A stretch of 64,000 nucleotides of DNA from Saxidomus purpurata (GCA_022818135.1 JAFMSR010000001.1:10063213-10127212); one strand, 5' to 3'; shown: positions 26,769 to 39,715, numbered from the stretch's first letter. A program made the numbers and translations. Notes: generated by a model from the sequence alone, not told the origin.

Positions 26769-27194
26769 GTAAATATATCTCCACCTTCTTTGGATAAAGA
26801 TACTTACATGTTACGCAGTTCTTTGCAACATTGTTGACGTCTTCGGTCAATATTACATTCTTACAGGTCCGTAAAACGATACACTGATCGCAACATTGTT
26901 TATAACTGTATAATGTAATGAAAAAGCCACTGTGACTCTAATTTTAAAAAAAGAAAATAAAATGAAAAAAAAACGAATGGTCAAATTACTGTTATTTTCT
27001 ATTTTTATTATCAACACAGGCGCAAAGGTTAAAAAAACACAATCTCAACGGGTCACCGACTGGAACGGGTAGGCCTACCTTTGAGATAACGATGCTGTAT
27101 TTTGTCATTAGAAGCTGATTAACAAATATCACATTTTACCTTGAATCAACCAATGACGGATTGACATATTGCACACTCGCTTCAATTGAAATGC

Positions 27195-27337
27195 TATATA
27201 AATAGACAACTTTTAATTCAGCTCAGACCAAAAACTAGGTCAACCACATTAATGGACTCATTGGTCACCGTAGTTGACCCATTTTTCGATAATCAATCAC
27301 AAGTTTTCGGCAAAAACTGACTAGAAATTGAAGTCAG
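27195..27337 (+). promoter_or_regulatory. Promoter with leader exon, tandem unit 2
   Basis: Duplicate of the previous promoter: TATATAAATAG at 27195-27205, initiator at 27217-27229 with start near 27225, donor gtaaat at 27338. Either unit could supply an alternative first exon to copy B 3 kb downstream, or could belong to another, lost relative. Confidence 0.45.
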
Positions 27338-27409
27338 GTAAATATATCTCCACCTTCTTTGGATAAAGATACTTACATGTTACGCAGTTCTTTGCAACAT
27401 TGTTGACGT

Positions 27410-27770
27410 ATTTTAATGAAATGTTTCTGGTTTTACATCTGAATGTTAATAACTGTTTATTTATAACAATAGTGTGGCGTTTTCGTATGTCATTGTGTAG
27501 TCTATGGTGTCTTCGGGTAAATAGTTGGCACTCAAGGATCAGTTTTAAGTCAATACGATTTGTAATTATACACTTTTCAAAATAGATGTTGTTATTTTCG
27601 GTATAAGAATAGGTTTTCCGGTTTCAGATTTGACATCTAAATAGTAAACACTACATTTTAACAATATTTTGGCGTTTTCGTGTATCTTTGTGTAGTTTTT
27701 GAGGTGTCTCCGGGTAAATAGACCCGGAAGGATCAGTTCTGACGTTAAAACGATTTCTTTTTCGGCGCAG
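27410..27770. repeat. Diverged two-copy repeat, ~195-bp step
   Basis: Phrases GGCGTTTTCGT, TGTGTAGT, GGTGTCTYCGGGTAAATAG and GGATCAGTT recur in order from ~27470 and ~27670. The phrase AATAGATGTTGTTATTTTCG at 27583 also recurs at 28373. 27771-28214 shows no gene. Confidence 0.5.
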
Positions 27771-29202
27771 CCGTATTAAGCTCGCTTTTGACCGGAAGTT
27801 GGCAACCTTTCAACAGCCAATGAAATGAAAAGTACAATGTACAACATTTTTTGGATCGAAATATTGACTCTGTAAGGTACCTTTTAATTGGATAATACTG
27901 TATGAAAAAGGTCAATAAAAATCTCTTGCGCTTTCTGTCTATTATTAATGGTGTTATCATTTTAGTACGAAAATAGTTCATATCTATCAACATAATATAT
28001 AATTACCCCCAAACTTATGTTAACTATAAGTGTAGAGTAATTATACTTTCTCAACCTGAATAACGGTCAATATTTCGAGTAGAAAAACAAGGAATGAGTT
28101 TGTTTTCTGATGCACATGTCACGGAACGGACTTACTCAGAATTGGGGGAAACATGTGCAAGTCGCCTTATAAACGAAGGGTCCCGGGCTCGCCTCCGGGT
28201 CAGGGTGCACATTTTCTCATCCTAGGACATTTGCCGCCTTCTTCCTGCATTACAGAATTTTTACTATGAAATCTAGCTACCCATCACTTTCATATATATA
28301 CTCGAAATCGCGCCGACCATGTTTTTTAAAGATATTTCTTGTTTGATTGGTGTAATTTTACACTTTTCAAAATAGATGTTGTTATTTTCGGTATAGGAAT
28401 AGGTTGGTTTTTTTAGTTAAATTATATTTGAAAACAAACGTTTAAAAAACAAAATGTTTCAGCCTTTAATGAAAGCTCCTATCACGGATATCCGGGAAAA
28501 TGCATGACTCCGACCCAAAGGAGAGCGCCAATAACTATTTGACGTTTACACGTCGAAGTTGTTCATCTGTGATGGGTTTGATAAACACCATCCCAGTGAT
28601 GGACGAGCGTATGAGGAGTTTGACAAGTAAACATGGCTTCACTATAGAAACCAACAATTAACAAACAGCCGTACCTTTGAAACAAATCCACCCAAGTATT
28701 TATGAGAAGTTGTTGAAAAATACGCCCATAAAATAGTATGACCATCTTTGCGAAGAATGGATAAAGCTATCGATTAGTTATTTGTCAAAACTTTTTCAAG
28801 AACAGAATGAACACTCCAGAGTGCCTTGGACAGTACGACCGGTTATGAAAACTTTGTGAATAGTATATGTGAAGTAACATTGTGACAAGTACAACTCTAT
28901 AATATGCTCTATAATATGAAAGTATGACAATCTTCAAACATGTTTGATATTTCTAAATACTAAACGCCTACATATCTATACACTTTAACCGAATTCTGAA
29001 ATCACGATCGTGGGACACCAACTGAAACGGTTAAATTACTTTTACTTCAAATTACTAAGTAAGCTATATTTAACATCTCTAGAAGCTTTTTTCGGCATAC
29101 CAAGAAACAGATGTAGTGATTTTTACGAAAAGAAAAACAATCTGACTTCCAACTCAAACGAAAGGATGATACCACCCACTGGTGTGATGTCGATGTAAAT
29201 GT

Positions 29203-29323
29203 TATAAAAGGGGATGAATTCATATTCAGCTCAGACCATTTTAGGGGCACCAAGGAGGCTATTGTAAAGACACGGACAACTCAAGAATTTTTACTCGCCT
29301 GAGGGCCTATTAAGCATAAAAAG
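29203..29323 (+). promoter_or_regulatory. Core promoter and leader exon of copy B
   Basis: TATAAAAG at 29203-29210, TTCAGCTCAGACC following with start A at 29233 (30 nt spacing), leader exon 29233-29323 and donor gtaagc at 29324. Closely matches copies A and C, including TTAAGCATAAAA just before the donor. Confidence 0.6.
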
Positions 29324-29756
29324 GTAAGCTACATTTTAAGATATATTCTCAAAATAGTACAATGTCTAGATAAAGAGTTACTGACGTATTTTAGAGAAAA
29401 TAATATTTATTTCTACATCAAGCATTCGTTTAAGACTTAAGTAAAATGGCAGAATGTCCGAAAAGTCACATACGGCAGAACAAGTTTAATGGGGGATTAA
29501 GAGTTTGCGGACATAACTGTTGTTCGGTAGTATCCGTAAATAAACGGGAAGGGTTATCGATTGTGCTGGAATATTGCCTAAGGGAGATATTGAATTTTGT
29601 GGGAAAGGGGAAAATCTTCTGTTCTATTTTGACTTTTTCTGCCAGATGTTAAAGAACATTCAACATTATCAATGGCATTAATTGTAAGTAATAATAGCCA
29701 TTAGAATAACAATAGCAATTACAATTAACAATAACAACAATAGCAATTAGCAATAA

Positions 29757-29757
29757 C

Positions 29758-29819
<62 letters not shown>

Positions 29820-29822
29820 AAC
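29757..29822. repeat. AAT/ATT microsatellite in intron 1 of copy B
   Basis: About 15 AAT units turning into ATT units, which makes a small hairpin-prone palindrome. The neighbouring AACAAT-type motif is shared with introns of copies A and C. Confidence 0.8.
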
Positions 29823-30276
29823 TATTATCAATAATGATAATGTTTTAACTCGAGAGTACTAGTTCATTACAGAAATAACTTCATTAATGAATTTAATGTA
29901 AAATAATGTAATTTGAAAATAAGATTCGTTTGTAGTAATTGTTGCCAATACATTAACAAACTATTCAAGGAATCCAAAAGCTGTAATATTTGTGGATGTT
30001 GACATAATAAGTGTGCATAAGAGGACTTTATGTTTCATATTCGGCTGATCCCTTTACAAGTGCGTAACGTTTGCTCGTAATTGCAGATCTGTTATTTTCA
30101 AGAACAGGCGTGCACAGTAAAGTAAACGACATGTTACGGAAGGACAACTACATTCTATTTGAACATCTGTATGAATAAAACATGCTAATGTTAAGACAAA
30201 ACATAGACTAGTCCATTCTTAGAGTTCGGTAAATAATTGATAATCGACTTTTTTGCATTTGTCTACTAGGCATTAG

Positions 30277-30376
30277 GATCGTCACAAAGGGCATCAAGAT
30301 GATTGGAAAGCAGCCATGGATATTTTGTGTTTACTATGTTCTGATAGTGTGCGTCATCACACCCGTGACCATTGTT
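30277..30376 (+). other. Exon 2 of copy B (start codon, membrane anchor)
   Basis: Acceptor CATTAG before 30277, ATG at 30299-30301, donor gtaagt at 30377. It encodes 26 residues of anchor (WIFCVYYVLIVCVITP). The first Met of copy A is missing, but phase and the downstream frame are kept. Confidence 0.6.
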
Positions 30377-33300
30377 GTAAGTTATTTACATTATTAAAGT
30401 TAATTTTCAAACCATATGAACCGTAACCAATATCCTTTTAGCATTTGTAGCACGTGACAGTCTAGATGGCTAAATTTGTTTTTATTCAAAACCATATTGG
30501 GACTCGCCTAACACTCTAGAGGTCAAAATTGACATTCAATCTTCATGAAAATTGATCAGAATGTTCATTTCAATGATTTCTAAGTCATCTGGGGTCGAAA
30601 ACTAGGTCACAGAGACAAATAAAAGGAAAACCTTGTTAACACGCTAGATGTTATTAACTTATCATCATGTAACTTGGTCAGAATGTTTGCCTTAATGAAT
30701 TCTAGGTCAAGTTTGAATCATGGGTCACCTAGAGTCAACAAATGGGCCACACGGTCAAATCAAGGAAATCAGATACATGTACATGTAATTGTATAAAATT
30801 CAATAAAAGGTCACCTGGCACAAATGGGCCAGGGCGAGCTATTGTTACCGTTTGATGCCCGTCGTCCGTCGTCCTCCCAGAATTGCTTCAGAAACCGCTT
30901 GGTCAATGTTAATGAAACTTTGGCAGGGATGTTGCTTGCTTGAATCTCTATTCTATAAGAGGGGTATATTGATTTGCAGATGTCGGTCGGTCGTCCGGTA
31001 TGTCGGTATGTCTGTCCGTCCGTCCGTCCGTCTACCAACTGGTTTCCGGATGATAACTCAAGAACGCTTAGGCCTAGGATCCTGAAACTTGACGTGGAGG
31101 TTGGTTATGACCAGCAGAACCCCTATTGTTTTTTAGGTCAGTATGTTAAAGGTCAAGGTCACAGTGACCCGGAATAGTAAAACGGTTTCCGGATGATAAC
31201 TTGAAAATGTTTGGAATTAGCATCTTCAAAGTTGATGTGGAGGTTTTTCATGACCAAGCAGTTGACCTCTATTGATTTTGAGGTTAGAAGGTCAAACTTC
31301 AAGGTCACGGTGACCCGTAATTATAAAACAGCTTCCGAATGATAACTTGAGAACGCTTGGGCCTAACATCTTCAAACTTGATATGGAGGTTGGTCATAAC
31401 AGGTAGAGGACACCTAATGGTTTTGAGATTAGTAGGTCAAAGGTCAAAGTCACAGTCACCCGGAATTGTAGAATGGTTTCCGCTCAATAACTTAAGTAAG
31501 GAGTGACCAATTGCAATGAAATTTGGTTTGTAAGTAGTTTGCGGGGAGAGGAAGCTTGGAGTGCATTTGGGGTCACTAGGATCAAGGTTAAGGTCACTGT
31601 TACTAAAAATAGAAAAGTAGTTTCCGCTTAAAGGGGTAACTGGACTATATAAACCACTAGATGGCGCTGGGGCAGGTTTTTCAATAATTTCAAACATGTT
31701 TCACATCAGAGACCCTTTTTTTTAAATTTTGACAAAATTACAGAACTGTTTCCTTTGAAATTTGTTACAAAGGTAAACTGTGCCATTTCATAACAGTTCA
31801 TCCAAAAATCTTAATGATATATCTGTTCTAAAAATGACTTTGAGAACAAAAATCAACCTGTCAAGCAGACGATCTCAGATTTGAATTTCCCGGGAGGCGT
31901 GGCTAATTGCTGATAAACTCTGTGTTTGTAAACAAAGGCTACGTTGTTATGTTTATACACTTGAGAGTAGTGGCATGCATTACAGAACAAAAACAGTTTA
32001 CTAACCTTGATGAAAGTTTATTTCCATAAAATGAGAATATCCTTCATTAAATTGAATCATTAAGGTAATCAAGACCTAAATAAGTAAGTTAAAAGTTAGC
32101 AGATACATGTAACGTAAACATATGTTTTTGCTGCAGAAATCTATTCAAGTTGCCATAAGTTTTTCAAGTAGTCAGTATTGAACTTTTTAATTTTGGTATA
32201 AATGTCTAACTTGCAAAAGTACACAGCAGGACACAACTTAACTTGCGGTTCAATATGTTTTGTTCTTCCCCCATTCATCTACTATTTTACTTCAAAAGCC
32301 CATTCTGACTATAGTATAGTTCAGTATTTTCTATAATAATGTTTTGTTGTATGATACTATTTCCTAGTCTTCCATTTCTTGGTCAAGCCCGTGGGTATGC
32401 AGATATATAACATAAGGCAAACCATAAACAGTGTCGGTATAAATTAAAAATGTTTATGTGACTTAGACGAAGAATCCTCCTACTAAACCACTGCAAGGAT
32501 CGCACCTGCAGGGTCAGTTAATATTATCCTGGCTCGTTATATATTATGATCCATTATTATCCAAGAATGAGGCTTTAGATTGATTTTACTATTGACTTTA
32601 ATAATTTCTCCATTTTATTTTTTCCCTTGATGGTCTACAATTTACATAATCCCATGTTATCATCACTATGAACTTTTAAAACCGTGTCAGGAACATTAAA
32701 CCTAACGCAAATAGCTCCATTTACTCTCTTGATATAAACAATACAGGTCTTATTCTTATGCACTTTTTCTGCAATGCTTTATTAAAATATAAACTTTACT
32801 CTTCATCAACTACATGCATATACATTGTGTTTTGAACTGTTGTGATAATTTCCCTCCTTTTCTGACACATGTATCAGTTTCATGTCTGGAATTTTTGTCC
32901 TTCAAAAATACACAAAACAGACCTGCATGCCGATGGCATATAATTACCAATTAAATTTTGTGACTCTATCTTAATTGGGTGCTGACATATTCATTTTACC
33001 ACAATGTATTTATATTGTAGGAAATTACACAAAATCAGGCCTTGTGCAAAATTTGAACTCTGTGAGTTAGGTGTGAAACATAGTATTTATCTTTAAATTT
33101 TCTTAAAAGGGAGAATATGAATGAATATCATGGGTTAAAAAGAAAGTGAGAAGAAATGATTCAGGAGGTGGATAAATTTTCATCTGATTTCGAAATGTTC
33201 ATAGATACAAAATATAAGAAACGTAAAGAAGCCCCTAGTCAGCTCAAGAGCAAAAATATCTGCTTGCAAGTGTGATTCATTCACTCTAGTAACCTCCTCC

Positions 33301-36300
33301 AGTTTAATTGACAGGTAGTTTTAGAGGTATCAAGTTACAGCTGCATACAACAAAATACTCGCTGGTATACCAGCGAGAGTTGCCCCTTTAATAACATGAG
33401 TTAGGAGTGACCATTTGCAATGAAACTTAGTGTGTAGGTAGCTTGCAGGGAGAGGAAGATATTTAAATATTTTTTCTTTAAAAATTTTATATTGTTTTAA
33501 GCAATTAATTTTTTTATTTATTTCCTTTTTTCGATTTTTTTTCTTTCATTATAAAATTGTTTAACGCAAAAATGTTTTTTAGGTCAAGGTCACAACTAAA
33601 AATAGATTTTTTTCATATTTTCTTTTAGATTAAATTGTTTTCAGCAATAAAAAAATTTAAGGGGTCAAGGCCAAGGTCATTGTTACTAAAAATAGTTTTT
33701 TTCTACAATTTTGTACTTTTTGATAATAAGATTGTTTAAAGCAAAAAAAAAATTAGGTCAAGGTCACAGTTACTAAAAATACTTTTTTTTTCAATTTCTT
33801 TTTTTTTTAGTTTTTAATTTTTTTTTTTTAGCAAAAAGATTTTTGGAGGTCAAGGTCACTTAAATGTTTATTATCTTGAATGTTTTTTTTTTTTGTTTTT
33901 TTTTTTTAATTCTACAATTTATACAGATGCCGTTTTCACGAATTTCACACTGACTATTACTTTAAAAACTGTTACTTTCATAGTACACCTTTTGCATCAA
34001 GGGGGGCATACGGGCTTACGTCTTTTACAAACAGCTTTTGTTGATTTCAATGCTGCGCCACTAACCACCTTACCATGGACGCGGATACAAAAGTGTCATA
34101 TTTCGAGTTTAAATGTTGTATGATACATTGAATTGATATTACCGTTCAAAGTTACCATTATAATTTTAAGAAAGAAATAAGCAATTTATTTATACTCCTA
34201 CAATAATGAGCATTGTCATTATATCTGTAAAACTGTTTCATTCCGATTGAATATACATATAGAGGAAATCTGTAACAAAATCATTTTTGACTATCCTCGT
34301 CAAAAATCTCTCTTAAGTTTATATTCATTTGTGCCTGTAAATAAGATAAATAATTCATTATAACTCTTTTCTTACTAGTTTCCGAAGCATCTACTGTGTT
34401 TTAAGCATCATGCTTGACCATAATTCAATATGGCGATTTCAAGAGTAAATGCTGTGCTTGTAAATTGATCATTTTAAATAGGGAAGAGTCTCATTGCTAA
34501 TGTACTTCTTTAACAGCAGTAACATATGTTTAAAGTAAAGTTCATTTTAAACGCCGTCCATCCAATGTAATCTGTCGGGTTTAAATCAAAGGCTACCGTA
34601 CCTAAAAATAATTTAAAAAGATGGTATTATGTCTATATAATACATTTTTTTTAGGATACGGTGGCGTATGGTTTAAATATCGTCCCTTGAAATATTTTCG
34701 TTTATAGATCTCGTCCCTGTAATCGTCTCCCTTTAATTTGTTAGTTTTAGAGGACGTTCCTTGTATTCTGCTAGTATTGTAATCTGTTCGTTTTTTAATA
34801 CCGTTCTCTTAACTTTGTTCCCATGTAATCTAGTTTTGCATGCCATCCATTGCAATCTGTTCGCTTTTAAGATTGTTACCTTCCAGGACGTTCCATGTAA
34901 TCTGTTATCAAAGACAGCTCCCGGTAATTTGTTATCTTTAAATGTCGGCCTTGCTAGTTACCTGTTTTAAAGGACGTCACTTCTTTTCAACCGATGGGGT
35001 TTTTTGTATGTTATTCCACTTGATAAGCCCCTGTCGGGGTACTATATATTTACAAATGTACATGTCCGTCCCTCCAGGAACACTGGTCAGCGATATCTCA
35101 GAAAGTACTCCAGAAAGATGCGTTAAACTTGACATAATGACCATTTGGACTACTTTGGATTTTATAGTTGTGCACATTTTGTACCTGAGCGCAGTGGTAC
35201 TGCTACCACTACGAAACAATAACTCGGTTCCAGTCCCAATTATTCTTTTTAGTAATTAAATTGAAATGCACGAAGAGAGTCAATTTAAGATAACATAACA
35301 ATGCAATAAGCAGGAATTGCTTCTTATGCTACATACATGTACAATTACTGGAAACTTGATTAATATCTAAAAAGTAGAGGAACATTTCAACATTGCCAAG
35401 AAAAGATTATAGTAGTGTTTCCTACTCTTTTTCACTCCTATATTTTGTAGTGTTATTTCTAAATGCACAAATTTTCCTCTTTTTGTCATTATTGATACTT
35501 AATCCGAGCATTATACATGTTTTGTAACTTAATTGCCTGCACATTTTCTGAAACTAGCTAAGCTACAGAAAATTGTTTTCATAAAATTAATACTTCAAAC
35601 ATACACTATTTTAGCTTTAAAGGGCAAGTGCGAATAATGTAGCACTTCTAAATGTGGATAGGCAGCAAAAAACGAGATTACTTTTCAATCAAATGGTGAA
35701 ATGTCTTCAAAATTTGCACACTAGTCAGTTACCAGATGTAGATTATAAAAATATCAAGTTTATCAAGGTTTGAAATAGTGTCAGTTAGGGTTGTACTACC
35801 TTCGAATAAGAATGTAGATAAAGGGCAATGAGAAAGTCTATGTTGAAATATGTTGATCAGTAAAATTTTCTTGATGTAGACCTTAAGAGATTGTTGTAAT
35901 GATGAAAAACTCAGGAATAATACATTATACTGACAAGGCTTTGCTTATAGCGTGTTTACTTTGTTTAAGGATACATTGAAGGTGTATTGTGACAACATAG
36001 AACTTCAAAAGCGAACACTTCTATCCATTGACAAACTGCGAGATATATATAGAGATAAAGGAAGCGACTTGGATTATATCGAGGGTTCAAGAACATATGA
36101 CACTCTACGATATGGAAAAAGGAATAGCAAATTGCCATTTGAGTTTACTTTCACGGACAAGTACAATCATGACTGGAAAATCAAAATGGAAAAAACGGAT
36201 GATACAGGTAGGTGTGATATTCCTAGACAGCGAGTGGCGGGCGGGCACTAACATTGTCCGCTCTCTTAGTCGAGTAGGTTTCATCCGATCTTCACCAAAC

Positions 36301-37576
36301 TTGGTCAAAATGTTTGAGGCAATTATGTCTCGGCCAAGTACGATAACCAGGCACTTTGGTATTATGGCCCTTGAATTGTCAAATTGATCAAATTAGTCCT
36401 GTCCGTTCTCTAAGTCGATCAGTTTTCATCCGATCTTAACCAAACATAGTCAAAATGTTTGTGGCCATGATATCTCGGCCAATTCGATAACCAGCCAAAT
36501 CGACGTAGGCACGTTTGGATTATGGGCCTTGAATTATCTAAAATTGATCAAATTAGCCTTGTCCGTTCTCTTCATTCGAACATTTTTCATCTGATCTTCA
36601 CCAAACTGGGTCAGTTTTGTGATGCGCCTTCCCAAGGCTTTGACTAGGTTGTAGTTATTAAAAATTTGATTTCTACCGTTGCTTGCGGTTAGTGTCACGA
36701 ATGGACACAAATATTCAAAATTTCATATAAGTATATGGACTTGCAAAAAACCGAGCTCTGAAACAAAAGACCATAATTTGAAAGAAATCATTACGGTTAC
36801 GTTTTCTTGTCTCAGTAGGGGTCTGATGAAACAAGATTCATTTAAAGCAATTTTAAATGGTTTATTAAAAAGAATAACCTCTGTAGCCTCATATGGGTTA
36901 TTCAACTTTAAAAGCATATTTAAATGGTTTATTAAAAAGAATAACCTCTGTAGCCTACATATGGGTTTTCCAAGTTTCATTGCATTACAAAAATGTACCT
37001 CAAAAGGTTAAGCCAATAAGTGGGTTTTACCTAGATTCAATGTATTTTAAAGTCGAAAAAGGCCCATAATTCTGACAAATACCTTAGAGTTTTACATTTT
37101 CTTTGTTGATAGAGGTAATGATGGTTAATGAGGGTTTCAAAGTACTATGTGTAATAATTCTAAACAAATGTGGGGTGGTACGGAAAAGTTAAACCAAGGT
37201 GTGTAATATAGCTCCCCTACTCTTCAACTTGTCGAGCTCAAAATGACTCATTTCAGTCCGATATTTTGTTGCAGTAACGTTTATGGTTCCATGTGGCACA
37301 CAGATGTTGTGGTACGGAGCAGACGAGAGTCCAACAAGAACAGGTTCGGATGCCCAAACAAGCTGGGCCGAGGTCCAGTTTAGTTATGTGGGCCGCAGCT
37401 GGTGGAGCATAGCTGCAGGGGTGAAAATATCTTTTCTGGGATACAAAGATAGTTCTACCGGAGAATGGCTAGTCGATAGTCAACGGTATAACCAAATCAT
37501 CGATTATATCAAGGAAGGACTAGAAATTACTGATACTATCATCGATCAAATTGAGAAGGCCAAAGGAAAATGTTAG
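30299..37576 (+). CDS. Unrecognised signal-anchored protein, copy B (205 aa, 3 coding exons)
   Basis: Exons 30299-30376, 35970-36207 and 37275-37576 join in consistent phase (0, then 1). The middle exon is 238 bases, as in copy A. The protein has a short N-terminal hydrophobic anchor, then a polar domain with conserved KLRDIYRDKGSDLDYIEG, RTYDTLRYG, VPCGTQMLWYGADESP and YKDSSTGEW segments. It ends IEKAKGKC and a TAG, about 36 codons earlier than copy A. Two Cys (KVYCD, VPCGT) match copy A and could form a disulfide. The frame is open despite a 5.6-kb intron full of repeats, which argues for selection. No known domain is recognised, and the SLC6-like look of the first exon was considered and dropped. 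Confidence 0.62.
30480..30800. repeat. ~145-bp repeat block (AACACTCTAGAGGTCA family)
   Basis: AACACTCTAGAGGTCA, GATCAGAATGTTCAT and TCGAAAACTAGGTCACAGAG repeat with ~145-base step. A close relative lies at 62150-62410 in the same strand, in the vicinity of copy C. Probably part of the shared duplicated segment. Confidence 0.6.
31030..31627. repeat. ~145-bp tandem array (TTTCCGGATGATAACT family)
   Basis: Units start near GGTTTCCGGATGATAACT at about 31038, 31181, 31328 and 31472, with AAGGTCACAGTGACCCGGAAT closing each. The unit from ~31617 is split by the TTAA element and resumes at 33392. Preceded by CGGTCGGTCGTCCGG and CCGTCCGTCCG microsatellite. Confidence 0.7.
31628..33391. mobile_element. 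TTAA-flanked non-autonomous DNA transposon (~1756 bp)
   Basis: Bounded by TTAA on both sides (31628-31631, 33388-33391). The ends are inverted: AGGGGTAACT on the left and AGTTGCCCCT on the right. It splits a tandem-repeat unit: joining the flanks gives TTTCCGC-TTAA-TAACATGAG, which matches the intact neighbouring unit TTTCCGCTCAATAACTTAAG. A perfect 20-bp palindrome, CTCGCTGGTATACCAGCGAG, lies just inside the right end (33359-33378). No transposase ORF is visible. TTAA targets suggest piggyBac or Kolobok type. Confidence 0.7.
33392..33910. repeat. Resumed array unit and T-rich GGTCAAGGTCA tract
   Basis: The interrupted unit ends near 33460. Then GGTCAAGGTCACAGTTACTA-type phrases alternate with long T runs, a degenerate low-complexity array. 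33911-34549 shows no gene. Confidence 0.55.
34550..34990. repeat. Degenerate ~50-bp repeats (CATGTAATCTGTT family)
   Basis: Repeated GTAATCTGTTCG, GACGTTCC and TTAAAG phrases. In the opposite orientation the same material (AACAGATTACATGG, GGACGTCC) sits at 2580-2760 in copy A's second intron, so it is ancestral to the duplication. 34991-35969 holds related intron sequence and no exon. Confidence 0.5.
36250..36640. repeat. ~150-bp tandem repeat in last intron of copy B
   Basis: TGTCCGYTCTCTWAGTCGA followed by TTCATCCGATCTTMACCAAA recurs near 36255, 36411 and 36561. Counterpart of the array at 1425-1880. Confidence 0.6.
36845..36970. repeat. 67-bp direct duplication
   Basis: AAATGGTTTATTAAAAAGAA followed by TAACCTCTGTAGCCT and ATATGGGTT occurs at 36855 and 36922. 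It lies in the last intron of copy B. Confidence 0.75.
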
Positions 37577-39154
37577 CCTGAATCCCCCTCAAATAAGCAG
37601 AAATCTGCCTAAACATTCTGTGTAAGCAAGATTTTTCTGCAAAAGAATAGGCGGACATGCAATTTTATAAAGGTCCTTTTAATTTTACTCGTATTCCCCC
37701 CAAGGCTTACATAGAAAAATATGGCAGACTTTGTGAATAAGGCGTGTTTTCATGCTTAGATATTTTACTGATATGCCTTAGGCGTAATATGAACATAGAT
37801 GCGTTTACTAACCTGGATTTTGAACTAAAAACTTTTTCACCAAGACAAAAATTTGATCTGAAGCCACAGCATTAAAGATGCATGTAGTAAAGTTCTTTTT
37901 CTGTTAAAATAAATGGTAATTTTGGACGTAAAATTGTTCACTTTGTTGTGGACTTTTTTCTAACAATGTAATTGCAAGGAATTCAAATATGTAGAAAATT
38001 ATTTAATAATTGTATGTATTACAAAAAGCATAAAATTTACTTAATTTAACACAGTTACTATACTCAAAGGCAAAAGAATCGAAACTTTTAAAAAATTTGT
38101 TATCATTTGTAGAAAAAGGCAGCACACAATTTTTCATGAATTTTTGTAGGTGGTAAAGTTCGCTTATCAGGTATGAGGTTGCATAAAATAATGATGAACT
38201 AATTCATTCAAAACTGTTTTCAATTATTGCAGGAATGTCTATCTCTTAGTACCAGAGCACACAAATTCCGAGTTCAAATGTAAAGTTGCATTTCTTTTGC
38301 CGATCAGCATATATAGGACATTTAAAAACGCAACACTTACATTTTGTGTTGTAGGAGTTTAACACCTGTCCCAATCGCGTTTTTGGTCATTTTAACAGGC
38401 GGGCAGTTTACAAACAATCGTTCCTGGGAAGAACCAGTACTAGACTATTATTTTGAACGTTTGTGTATTCACATTAACGGAGTGTATACTGTGCGAGAAA
38501 AAAGCAGCGGCTGGCATTTTGTTATCAATATTGATTGTTTCAATTAAAGAAAATGGGAAATAAGTCGTGAATATTGTTAACTCCAAAGTATTGTTTTAGT
38601 CTGAAAAAACATTTTGCGATAAGTTTTGCACCAATGATAAATGTTTTTGGGGGTATATTTTTAAATGAAAAATTTAAGATATTCACGGAATATCGCATAA
38701 GTCATTCAAAATTTGTCAGAAAAATGGGTTCATTTTATAAATTTGACGCTTAAAATATTGGTTTCATTCAGAAAAAAGGTGGAATGAAGCAAAGTTTTAA
38801 CAAAATTACAAAATTAATAGACATACCAGATTTTACGATTTTCGGCGATTTTAAAAATCTGTTTTCATTTTGGTAATGACAAACATTATCACTGTCGAGT
38901 AATTTTTCTAAGGTGACCTAAATTCTTAACATATTGCCTTGTTGTTTTTTTAATTATTTTTGCACTTTCGAGACTTTTTCGTGTCGTGTTTAAGAAAAGA
39001 CCATAGTCAATGGAAATATGCAACTGTTTTTTCATGTATTAAGATGCAGATAAGCATTTCAAAGATCCTTTGACCCTAAATAGCTTTTTGCAGTAATTGG
39101 CAACCTATTTCGAGTTACTTGTTTGAGAAGTAATATCAATCACAGGGTGGTAAA
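37577..39154. other. 3' flank of copy B, no further gene seen
   Basis: AT-rich. A fragment of the dispersed repeat (CGTTTGAGAAGTAATATCAA type phrase) occurs near 39040-39150, ahead of the fuller copy. No additional exon recognised. Confidence 0.45.
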
Positions 39155-39715
39155 ATTTGACAACATTCTGAGAACTTTTCTGTAAGTGTAAAATTATATT
39201 TTGGTTATATTGAATATCCTTTCAGCTATATCGCTTTTCATTTGTATTTGTTAGCTCTTTTCATATGTATTTGTTAGCTTTTTTCGTATGTATTGTTAGC
39301 TATACAATAAACAGTACAGTATCCAGCTCACATGTCCTTGTTTCTGTTGTTTTTCCAAATATTGGTGGCAATATGCTGCACGAAATTTCTAATATTCTAT
39401 TAAGATGATGATAAGCCTTCCAATGAACATGGGCTCAAAGTTATTCCCCAAAGAGTTTAAAATAAAAGTAATTGGCCACACATTTAGAGTTACCCGTTTG
39501 AGAAGTAATATCAAGTCAGTATACACTACACCACAAGACCATAGGGGAAACTGAACCTGTACCATTCGCTTTTAGGAAAAACATGCATTCGACCCTGTTA
39601 TTATTTATGCTGTCCTACCTTTAACCAACTTCAACCTTTTGATGTATGCAGATATTTTCAAATTCACATCGTGCCAAGGTAGCCCTTAGTTGCACATCTG
39701 AGCAAGCTGTGGACT
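39155..39715 (+). repeat. Dispersed repeat, direct copy of 8110-8640
   Basis: Same phrase order as the copy at 8110 with a local triplication of a GTATTTGTTAGCT phrase at 39240-39305. 39716-40249 has no recognisable feature beyond GGTGTAATTCTCC, shared with ~10054. Confidence 0.6.

Larger units (their letters stand above)
26270..27409 (+). repeat. Near-perfect 568-bp tandem duplication
   Basis: Unit 1 is 26270-26837 and unit 2 26838-27409, differing only by a few single-base indels in A/T runs. Each unit holds a TATA box, an initiator and a short exon with a donor. It lies just beyond the LTR element and upstream of copy B, in the same direction as copy B. Confidence 0.85.
28215..37576 (+). 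repeat. Arm B of inverted duplication
   Basis: Plus-strand counterpart of 475-5945, carrying the same upstream flank, promoter, leader exon and coding exons. It is longer because its second intron (30377-35969) holds tandem arrays, a TTAA-flanked insertion and T-rich tracts. Confidence 0.7.
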
